Shown piece after piece: positions 1 through 5,266 of a stretch of DNA of 5,266 nucleotides; position 1 is the first letter of the stretch, and each line of letters starts with the position of its first letter. The notes beneath the pieces are model-generated. The model made no database searches. It was not told the DNA's origin and worked only from the letters and a program-made list of their open reading frames with translations. Both the position numbers and the translations under genes were made by a program. The stretch is from Fusobacteriota bacterium (GTDB taxonomy: Bacteria > Fusobacteriota > Fusobacteriia > Bac17 > JAEWOZ01): positions 1 through 5,266 of the forward strand of contig JAEWOZ010000009.1 in NCBI GenBank assembly GCA_023399505.1. Direction: 5' to 3'.

Positions 1-840
1 ACAATGACCTTTGGAATAATAAGTGCAACTGAGAGAAATAGAAATGAATTATTAAAAATGGGGCTTCCTACATTAATACAAACTTCTACACCTATATACG
101 AAGGTTCAAGTGGAGGACCGTTAACTAATGTTAACGGAGAGGTAATTGGAATTAATTCAGTTATTGTAAGTAAATCTAGGGTTAATGCAGGGTATATAGG
201 CTTTGCTATTCCTATAAATATAATAAAACCTGTTCTAAACTCTATAATTTCTACTGGAAGATTTAAAAGAGGTTACATAGGAATAATTCCTGAACAAAAG
301 AATGAGCCTAATGTTACAGGAGCTGTCATAGCTGAAGTGACTAAAAATCTCCCTGCTTATAAAGCTGGAATAAAAAAAGGAGATGTAGTTGTATCGATTA
401 ATGATAAACCTATAGAGAATGCTTTACATGTGTTTAGTTATCTATCATTAATTCCGGCAGGCGAAGTAGTAAAATTAGGTATAAAAAGTGGTAATAATAT
501 AAAAGAATACAAAGTAAAATTAGTAGAAAATACTCAAGAATCAGAAACTAAATTCGCTTTCCAAGGTATTACAGTAAGTGATATAAGTGAAGCAGTTGCT
601 AACATGTTAGATCTTGCTGATATGCAAGGAATAATAATAGAAAACTTAGAAAATGTTAGAGCATATTCTAACATTCTATCTAGTGGTGATATTATCAGTG
701 AAATAGATAATACAAAGGTAAGGAATGTTAAGGAATTTGTAGAGATATATAACAAAATTCCTCAAAACAAAACTTTCTTATTGACTATTATCAAAAAAGA
801 CAAAAAACAGACAGTTTATATAGAATTAACTAAAAAATAA
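1..840 (+). CDS. HtrA/DegP-family periplasmic serine protease, 3' part (5' end outside window)
   Basis: The frame is open from base 1, so the ATG at 4 is an internal methionine; 279 codons plus TAA are visible. Numbering from the first codon, the fragment starts in the late trypsin-like domain (TFGIISA, like the usual VTxGIVSA). It carries the nucleophile loop GSSGGPL with the catalytic serine at residue 37 (109-111), then GEVIGINS and the GFAIPI strand. PDZ1 spans about 91-173, with loop GYIGI, and PDZ2 about 186-279, starting FQGITVSDIS. Two PDZ domains are the DegP/DegQ arrangement. Family knowledge: such enzymes are exported and degrade or refold damaged envelope proteins. The signal peptide or anchor and the catalytic His and Asp lie upstream and cannot be checked. 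The segment before the serine, QTSTPIYEGSSGG, departs from the common QTDAAINPGNSGG, but the nucleophile remains. The uvrD-like gene follows after 24 bases. The family is secure; DegP versus DegQ/MucD cannot be decided. Confidence 0.93.
   Translation, partial: TMTFGIISATERNRNELLKMGLPTLIQTSTPIYEGSSGGPLTNVNGEVIGINSVIVSKSRVNAGYIGFAIPINIIKPVLNSIISTGRFKRGYIGIIPEQKNEPNVTGAVIAEVTKNLPAYKAGIKKGDVVVSINDKPIENALHVFSYLSLIPAGEVVKLGIKSGNNIKEYKVKLVENTQESETKFAFQGITVSDISEAVANMLDLADMQGIIIENLENVRAYSNILSSGDIISEIDNTKVRNVKEFVEIYNKIPQNKTFLLTIIKKDKKQTVYIELTKK
118..137. repeat. Perfect 8-bp inverted repeat with 4-base loop inside htrA
   Basis: CCGTTAAC (118-125) and GTTAACGG (130-137) are exact reverse complements separated by TAAT. 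The element directly follows the catalytic serine codon and encodes part of PLTNVNG. It could form a compact RNA hairpin or a dyad-symmetric protein site. Its presence is certain; any function is unproven. Confidence 0.45.
599..610. repeat. 12-bp perfect palindrome inside htrA
   Basis: CTAACATGTTAG reads identically on both strands. It lies in the PDZ2-coding part and its half-site CTAACA recurs as a second dyad 44 bases downstream. Function is unknown, and chance is possible in AT-rich DNA. Confidence 0.4.
652..675. repeat. Perfect 9-bp inverted repeat with 6-base loop inside htrA
   Basis: AATGTTAGA (652-660) and TCTAACATT (667-675) are exact reverse complements around GCATAT. The arms contain the same TGTTAG/CTAACA half-sites as the palindrome at 599-610, in the opposite arrangement. 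Its presence is certain; a role as hairpin or operator is speculative. Confidence 0.42.
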
Positions 841-850
841 AATTAAATTT

Positions 851-860
851 AAAAAGGAGA
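851..860 (+). promoter_or_regulatory. Ribosome binding site of the uvrD-like helicase
   Basis: AAAAAGGAGA holds a strong Shine-Dalgarno core, GGAG at 856-859. It lies 5 bases before the GTG at 865 and only 3 before the out-of-frame ATG at 863. The spacing and the long open frame both favour GTG as the start. Confidence 0.8.
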
Positions 861-864
861 ATAT

Positions 865-3018
865 GTGGATCAAAGAATTTCAATTCTAAATGCTTTAAAT
901 GAACAACAGTTACAGGCTGCTACTACAGTAGACGGACCTGTTTTAGTGCTTGCAGGTGCAGGGAGTGGTAAAACCAAAACCTTAACTTGTAGAATAGCTT
1001 ATATGGTACATCAAGGCATTTTTCCACATAATATTTTAGCTGTTACTTTTACCAATAAGGCAGCTAAAGAAATGAAGAAAAGAGTTATAGATTTAATTGG
1101 TACAAAGGGAGAAGAAGTAACTATTTCTACATTCCACTCCTTTGGAGTAAGGTATTTAAGAATTTATGCTCATCATTTTGGTTACGAAGCTAATTTTAAT
1201 ATTTATGACATGGATGATCAAAAAAAATTAGTTACCCAGATTGTTAAAGAGGCGCAAATTAGTACTTTTGGATTAACTTCCTCTAAACTAGTAAGTAGAA
1301 TAAGTAAACTAAAAGAGGAAGGAATCCTCCCAGATGAATACGAAAAAGTTGCTCTTTCTCCTTTTGAAAAGTCTTTTTTAGAAATATATCGAACTTATCA
1401 ACGAAAACTAAAAGAACATAATTCTTTAGATTTTGCAGATATTTTAATTTATACTTTAAAAATGTTAGAAAATGATGGAGCATTAAAAGAGCTTCAAAGA
1501 AGATATACGCATTTTATGATAGATGAATATCAAGATACTAACAGTATTCAATATAATATTATTAAGAAGCTTTGTTCTAAGACTAATAACATATTTGTTG
1601 TAGGTGACGAAGACCAAAGTATTTACGGATTTAGAGGAGCAGATATTTCAAAAATTTTAAATTTTGAAAGAGATTTTTCCTCAACTAAAGTTTTTAAATT
1701 AGAAAGAAATTATAGATCAACTATTAATATTCTAAATGTTGCAAATGCAGTTATAAAAAATAACCTTTCATCTAAGGGTAAAGTTTTATGGACAGATTTA
1801 AAAGGAGAACATCCAAGATTTTACAGTGCATTAGATAGCCTAGAGGAGGCTCGCTATGTCTCCTCAGCTATAAATTCTCTTTTAGATAAAGGTCATAAAT
1901 ATAGAGACATTGCAATTCTTTATAGGAATAACTCTCAATCAAGAGAATTTGAAGAAGAATTTATTAGAAGAACTATCCCTTATAAAATATATGGCGGAAT
2001 GCAATTCTATCAAAGAAAAGAGATAAAAGATATCATAGCATACTTAAGTCTAATAAAGAATTTTAAAGATAATTTAAGTTTTCTAAGAATAATCAATACT
2101 CCTGCAAGAGGTATTGGTAGTGTCTCTTTATTAAAATTAGAAGACTTTGCTAAACAAAATTTCTTATCTTTATATGAATCTTTAGAAATTATAGATCAAT
2201 TGAAATTAACTTCTTCTGCAACTAACAGTTTAGTTAAATTTAGAAATATAATGGAAGAGGCTAATAAAATATCAAAAGAGGGAAGTGTTGTAAGAGTAAT
2301 AGAATTTATACTAGATACAACCGGCTACATTAAAGAGCTTGAACAAACTCATGAACAAGATCGAATTGAAAATATAGCAGAGTTAATAAATAGTATAAAG
2401 ATATCTGAATCTAAATATGGAATGTTGAGATTAGAAGATTATTTAGAACAAATTTCATTAGCAGCAGATGTAGAAGAAGAATTTAGTGATAATCATGTGA
2501 AACTTATGACTATACACAATTCTAAGGGCTTAGAATTTGAAATAATCTTTATAGTAGGATTAGAAGAAGAAATTCTTCCAAGTGCTAGAGCTATATTCAG
2601 TGATGATGAAATTGAAGAAGAGAGAAGATTGTTTTATGTTGCTTTAACGCGTGCGAAGAAATTGGTATATATAACTAACGCTCAAAATAGAGCTGTTTAT
2701 AATTCTAGTACCTACTTAAGAGAATCTTCAAGATTTTTAAGAGAAATTCCTAAGGAGCACATTATTTTAGAAAATTCTTCTATCGAAGAGAAAATAACTA
2801 AAAAGGATGAAAGAAAAAATTATTCTTTCAATGAAGAAACAGAAGAAAAAATTAATAAACTATTTGGTTTTGCTAAAGGTGATAAAGTATCACATCCTAA
2901 CTTTGGCTACGGTAAAATAATGGAGGTTGATTTAGATAAAGTTACAATATATTTTGATAAATACGGGGAGAAGAAATTTATTACAACTACAATATCTAAA
3001 TTTCTAGTGAAATCATAA
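865..3018 (+). CDS. uvrD: UvrD/PcrA-type superfamily 1A ATP-dependent DNA helicase
   Basis: The 717-residue length is close to UvrD and PcrA. By family, this is a 3'-5' DNA translocase/helicase acting in nucleotide excision and mismatch repair and in clearing RNA polymerase and recombinase filaments. All core motifs are visible: Q motif (Q15), Walker A AGAGSGKT (30-37), Ia TFTNKAA, Ib TFHSFG, II DEYQDT (220-225), III GDEDQSIYGFRGAD (247-260), IV LERNYRST (279-286), the 2B-region block GGMQFYQRKEIKD (from 377), V TIHNSKGLEF (549-558) and VI LFYVALTRAKK (589-599). After a charged linker (about 640-668) comes a Tudor-like module (about 669-711, DKVSHPNFGYGKI), the element that contacts RNA polymerase in PcrA/UvrD and argues against Rep. 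The start is GTG; the ATG two bases upstream reads only eight codons. The gene sits 24 bases after the protease and 24 before the ABC exporter. UvrD and PcrA are functional equivalents here, so the symbol is a choice. Confidence 0.96.
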   Translation: MDQRISILNALNEQQLQAATTVDGPVLVLAGAGSGKTKTLTCRIAYMVHQGIFPHNILAVTFTNKAAKEMKKRVIDLIGTKGEEVTISTFHSFGVRYLRIYAHHFGYEANFNIYDMDDQKKLVTQIVKEAQISTFGLTSSKLVSRISKLKEEGILPDEYEKVALSPFEKSFLEIYRTYQRKLKEHNSLDFADILIYTLKMLENDGALKELQRRYTHFMIDEYQDTNSIQYNIIKKLCSKTNNIFVVGDEDQSIYGFRGADISKILNFERDFSSTKVFKLERNYRSTINILNVANAVIKNNLSSKGKVLWTDLKGEHPRFYSALDSLEEARYVSSAINSLLDKGHKYRDIAILYRNNSQSREFEEEFIRRTIPYKIYGGMQFYQRKEIKDIIAYLSLIKNFKDNLSFLRIINTPARGIGSVSLLKLEDFAKQNFLSLYESLEIIDQLKLTSSATNSLVKFRNIMEEANKISKEGSVVRVIEFILDTTGYIKELEQTHEQDRIENIAELINSIKISESKYGMLRLEDYLEQISLAADVEEEFSDNHVKLMTIHNSKGLEFEIIFIVGLEEEILPSARAIFSDDEIEEERRLFYVALTRAKKLVYITNAQNRAVYNSSTYLRESSRFLREIPKEHIILENSSIEEKITKKDERKNYSFNEETEEKINKLFGFAKGDKVSHPNFGYGKIMEVDLDKVTIYFDKYGEKKFITTTISKFLVKS
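1277..1329. repeat. 8-bp inverted repeat with a competing third arm inside uvrD
   Basis: CTTCCTCT (1277-1284) is the exact reverse complement of AGAGGAAG (1314-1321). The middle arm can instead pair GAGGA (1315-1319) with TCCTC (1325-1329), so the two hairpins exclude each other. It lies wholly inside a well-conserved gene and is probably incidental. Confidence 0.3.
1843..1865 (+). repeat. GC-rich hairpin inside uvrD
   Basis: GAGGAG (1843-1848) pairs with CTCCTC (1860-1865), and the stem extends by one G-U and one C-G pair to 8 bp around a 7-base loop (1851-1857). Most of the surrounding gene is AT-rich, so this is one of the strongest intragenic stems in the window. It encodes EEARYVSS. Confidence 0.42.
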
Positions 3019-3030
3019 AAGTTTATTATA

Positions 3031-3038
3031 AAGGAGAG
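3031..3038 (+). promoter_or_regulatory. Ribosome binding site of the ABC exporter
   Basis: AAGGAGAG has its GGAG core at 3033-3036, 6 bases before the ATG at 3043. It sits in the 24-base gap after the helicase stop and supports this start. Confidence 0.82.
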
Positions 3039-3042
3039 AAAA

Positions 3043-4797
3043 ATGGTTAAAAAAGCAATTCCAAAAGGACAATTAAGAAGAATTTTTGCTTATTTAAAAC
3101 AGTACAAGTTGCTAATGTCTATCTCTATATTCTTTGCAATGGCATTTGCTATATTTGAAGTTTTCTCTACTTTATATATAGAGGTGTTTGTAGATACTAT
3201 TAAAGAAGCTGTAACAAGTAATGATAAAAGTCTTTATACTTTAATTCTTGTAAGCTTTCAATATATAGGAGTAAGGTCAGCTAAAGAAATTGGAGAGTAC
3301 TTTTTTGATATATTATCTGGTACTACTGCAGGTAGATTTGTTTTTGATTTAAGAAAAGATATTTATAAAAAATTGAATACTTTACCTTACAAGTTTTTTT
3401 CAACTACAGATAAAAGTCAAATAACTTCTAGATTTATTAATGATGCAGATAAGCTAAGAGAATTAGTAGAAAGCTTGTTTCAAGCAATTTATTACATTTG
3501 CGTTAGTGTTCTTTATATAGTTATAATGTTTACTAGACATGTAAAACTAACATTGATCTTTGTCCTTTTAGTTCCAAGTATGCTAATAATTATAAAAGCT
3601 TATGGAAAGAAAATATCTTTTAGCGGTAAAAAAATATTAGAGCAGTTAGCTGTATTTCATATGACTTTAAAAGATTACTTAAACGGTGTAAGAATAATTA
3701 AAGCTTATGGTACTGACAAATATGAAGCTAGAAAATTTAAGCAAGATAATATTGAATATTTTAATAGATTTATGGAAAATACTAGATTAAATGCTACTTT
3801 TTCCCTTTTAGAAGGAATAGTAATACTTATAGCAGCTGCTATAGTAAGCGCTTACGGTGGCTATGAAGTAATGCAAGGTACCTTAGGTATGGGAGCATTT
3901 GTATTTATATTTAGTGCTTTAGGAGAAATTCATGAAAGCATTTCAGATTTAATAGAGATGATCTCTACTACTCAAACTTATCTCTATTCTTCTTCAAGAG
4001 TTTTCGAACTTATAGATAGCAAAGTAGAAAGAATTCATACAGATGAACCTTTTGAGTTAAAGAGCATAGAAGGTAAGATTGAATTTGAGAATGTTAAATT
4101 TAAGTACCAAGGTGCAGATGAATATGCTATAAAAGGGGTAAATTTTGTAGTAGATGCAGGAAAATCAGTAGCAATTGTAGGAAGAAGTGGAAGCGGAAAA
4201 AGCACTCTTGCTAATTTATTACTAAGGTTATATGACCTCCAAGAGGGCAATATAAAAATCGATGGAATTAAATTAGATAACATATCTTTAAAAGATTATA
4301 GAAAACAATTAGGTATTGTCCCTCAAGACACATATTTATTTTATGATACTATTTACAAAAACATCGCTTATGGTGTAGATAATTTAACAAGAGAACAGGT
4401 AGAAGAGGCAGCTTCTAAAGCTTATGTTTTAGAATTTGTTAGAAAACTTCCAGAAGGTTTAAATACTTTTGTAGGAGAAGAAGGATCCTCATTATCAGGC
4501 GGGCAGAAACAAAGAATTTCTATTGCTAGAGCTTTAGTAAGGAATCCTAAAATTCTCATTTTAGACGAAGCTACTTCTGCGTTAGATGCAGCTTCTGAAG
4601 CTATAGTTACTTCTACTTTAATGGAAGTAATGAAGGGAAAAACTTCAGTTATAATTACTCATAAAATAACTATGGCAATGAAGGCTGATTTAATAATAGT
4701 AATGGACAATGGTGAAATAAGAGAACAAGGAACTCACGATGAGTTAATGGAAATAAAAGGTTTGTATCATTCTTTTTATGTTCAACAATTTTTATAA
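3043..4797 (+). CDS. MsbA-like ABC exporter half-transporter (fused membrane and ATPase domains)
   Basis: The 584 residues combine an exporter-type membrane domain and a nucleotide-binding domain, nearly the length of MsbA (582). Six hydrophobic segments are seen at about 23-48, 64-90, 146-164, 168-184, 252-272 and 280-296. The NBD has A-loop Tyr355 (KFKY), Walker A GRSGSGKST (380-388), Q-loop Gln428, signature LSGGQ (484-488), Walker B ILILDE ending in catalytic Glu509, D-loop SALD (512-515) and H-loop His540 (THK where AHR is more usual). Nothing essential is missing, so it should be active, presumably as a homodimer because no second half-transporter is adjacent. Family knowledge: such proteins flip lipid A-core or other lipids, or export drugs or peptides, across the inner membrane. 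There is no N-terminal peptidase domain, which argues against a bacteriocin exporter. The substrate cannot be read from the sequence; MsbA is a reasonable guess. The protein contains no tryptophan. rph follows after 18 bases. Confidence 0.93.
   Translation: MVKKAIPKGQLRRIFAYLKQYKLLMSISIFFAMAFAIFEVFSTLYIEVFVDTIKEAVTSNDKSLYTLILVSFQYIGVRSAKEIGEYFFDILSGTTAGRFVFDLRKDIYKKLNTLPYKFFSTTDKSQITSRFINDADKLRELVESLFQAIYYICVSVLYIVIMFTRHVKLTLIFVLLVPSMLIIIKAYGKKISFSGKKILEQLAVFHMTLKDYLNGVRIIKAYGTDKYEARKFKQDNIEYFNRFMENTRLNATFSLLEGIVILIAAAIVSAYGGYEVMQGTLGMGAFVFIFSALGEIHESISDLIEMISTTQTYLYSSSRVFELIDSKVERIHTDEPFELKSIEGKIEFENVKFKYQGADEYAIKGVNFVVDAGKSVAIVGRSGSGKSTLANLLLRLYDLQEGNIKIDGIKLDNISLKDYRKQLGIVPQDTYLFYDTIYKNIAYGVDNLTREQVEEAASKAYVLEFVRKLPEGLNTFVGEEGSSLSGGQKQRISIARALVRNPKILILDEATSALDAASEAIVTSTLMEVMKGKTSVIITHKITMAMKADLIIVMDNGEIREQGTHDELMEIKGLYHSFYVQQFL
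3585..3710 (+). repeat. Imperfect direct repeat inside the ABC exporter gene
   Basis: AATAATTA followed by AAGCTTATGG occurs at 3585-3605 (with three extra bases between the blocks) and again, uninterrupted, at 3693-3710. Both copies are in the same frame and encode IIKAYG, at residues 183-188 and 218-223, 35 codons apart. Confidence 0.4.
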
Positions 4798-4802
4798 TAT
4801 AA

Positions 4803-4809
4803 AAGGTGA
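4803..4809 (+). promoter_or_regulatory. Ribosome binding site that fixes the rph TTG start
   Basis: AAGGTGA lies 7 bases or so before TTG 4816. Its last three bases, TGA at 4807-4809, are an in-frame stop for rph, so translation in this frame can begin only at AAT, AAT or TTG. TTG is therefore the only plausible start here. The next in-frame ATG (5008-5010) lies within conserved RNase PH sequence. Confidence 0.75.
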
Positions 4810-4815
4810 AATAAT

Positions 4816-5266
4816 TTGAGAAAAGATGGAAGAAAAAACGAAGAGACTAGAGAGATAATAATAGAACCAAATTATCTAGCATTTCCTCATGGGTCTGTTC
4901 TAATAAAACAAGGTGCTACTAAGATAATATGCTGTGTTTCTTTAAGAAATAATGTCCCTTCCTTTTTAAAGGGTACAAAATCAGGTTGGTTAGATGCTGA
5001 ATATGCAATGCTACCCTCAGCAACTTTAGATAGAAATTTAAGGGAATCTAAATTAGGAAAGCAACATGGTAGAACTATAGAGATTCAAAGAATCATTTCA
5101 AGATCTCTAAGAAATTGTTTAGATTTATCTAAATTAGAAGAAAAAACTTTAATAATTGACTGTGATGTATTAGAGGCAGATGGTAGTACTAGAACAGCTG
5201 CTATAAACGGTGCGTATGTAGCTTTAGAAATTGCTATAAGGAAATGCTTAAAAGAAGGCATTATAA
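4816..5266 (+). CDS. rph: Ribonuclease PH, 5' part (3' end outside window)
   Basis: RNase PH is a phosphate-dependent 3'-5' exoribonuclease that trims tRNA precursors, acting as a hexameric ring in the cytoplasm. The visible 150 codons match the family end to end: RKDGR at the N-terminus, HGSVLIKQGATKI, FLKG, GWLDAEYAMLP (57-67), GRTIEIQR (85-92), DCDVLEADGSTRTA (115-128) and NGAYVAL. With the TTG start, the arginine of GRT is residue 86 and that of TRT is residue 126, exactly the numbers of the key arginines in characterised enzymes (Arg126 binds phosphate). That supports the TTG. The catalytic acidic residues near 178-184 lie beyond the edge. One oddity is MLPS at 65-68 where MLPR is usual; Arg73 and Arg76 remain. 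The gene starts 18 bases after the ABC exporter stop, so it is probably in the same transcript. About 40% of the protein is missing. Confidence 0.93.
   Translation, partial: MRKDGRKNEETREIIIEPNYLAFPHGSVLIKQGATKIICCVSLRNNVPSFLKGTKSGWLDAEYAMLPSATLDRNLRESKLGKQHGRTIEIQRIISRSLRNCLDLSKLEEKTLIIDCDVLEADGSTRTAAINGAYVALEIAIRKCLKEGII

Noticed and set aside
4..6. ATG as a start codon for the protease
   Set aside because: The frame is open to base 1 and the sequence begins in the middle of the conserved trypsin-like fold, so this is an internal methionine of a truncated gene.
534..755. Open frame of 73 codons on the minus strand inside the protease gene
   Set aside because: It lies wholly antisense to conserved PDZ2 coding sequence, matches no family I recognise, and has no independent support.
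1283..1483. Open frame of 66 codons on the minus strand inside the helicase gene
   Set aside because: It is antisense to conserved helicase sequence, and its Phe/Leu-rich, Lys-rich product is what AT-rich antisense DNA gives by chance.
1801..1810. Internal Shine-Dalgarno-like AAAGGAGAAC in the helicase gene
   Set aside because: No start codon follows at a usable distance and the helicase reads through without a break.
4035..4283. Open frame of 82 codons on the minus strand inside the exporter gene
   Set aside because: It is antisense to the Walker A region of the ATPase domain, and no ribosome binding site or recognisable domain was seen.
4793..4798. TATAAT as a -10 promoter box for rph
   Set aside because: No -35-like hexamer lies about 17 bases upstream, and the transcript would begin at or within the ribosome binding site. 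Such hexamers are common in AT-rich DNA.
4956..4973. CCCTT/AAGGG hairpin followed by an A-rich stretch in rph
   Set aside because: The stem is only 5 bp with an 8-base loop, lies inside conserved coding sequence, and lacks a T-run on the coding strand, so it is not a terminator.
1..5266. Search for defence system, CRISPR array, mobile element, tRNA or riboswitch
   Set aside because: All sequence is accounted for by four conserved housekeeping genes and gaps of at most 24 bases. The helicase is full-length UvrD/PcrA with no nuclease fusion or defence-gene neighbours.

Overview
The window is a co-directional, tightly packed stretch of bacterial housekeeping genes, all on the + strand. Base composition is strongly AT-rich, roughly 30% GC from hand-counted lines. 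Arginine is mostly AGA, and all three stop codons seen are TAA. No in-frame TGA occurs, so the standard code fits. A Do/DegP-type protease with two PDZ domains next to an MsbA-like exporter leans towards a low-GC Gram-negative or diderm bacterium. One 5 kb window cannot settle the phylum.

Layout: (1) positions 1-840 hold the 3' part of an HtrA/DegP-family serine protease, cut by the window edge, covering the end of the protease domain and two PDZ domains. (2) 865-3018 is a complete UvrD/PcrA-type superfamily 1 DNA helicase starting with GTG. (3) 3043-4797 is a complete MsbA-like ABC exporter half-transporter. (4) 4816-5266 is the 5' part of RNase PH (rph), starting with TTG and running off the right edge. 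The intergenic gaps are only 24, 24 and 18 bases. Each holds a Shine-Dalgarno sequence and no visible terminator or convincing promoter, so the four genes are probably co-transcribed. No stretch over 300 bases lacks a gene.

The four products act in different places: envelope protein quality control, DNA repair and replication-transcription conflict, membrane export, and tRNA 3'-end maturation. They look like a compact operon of unrelated housekeeping functions rather than a pathway. I see no mobile element, CRISPR array, toxin-antitoxin pair, RNA gene or defence system, and no clear sign of an undescribed system.

The points most worth a second look are smaller. They are perfect inverted repeats inside htrA and uvrD, an atypical active-site loop in the protease, loss of a normally conserved arginine in RNase PH, and near absence of tryptophan (two in about 1,730 residues).
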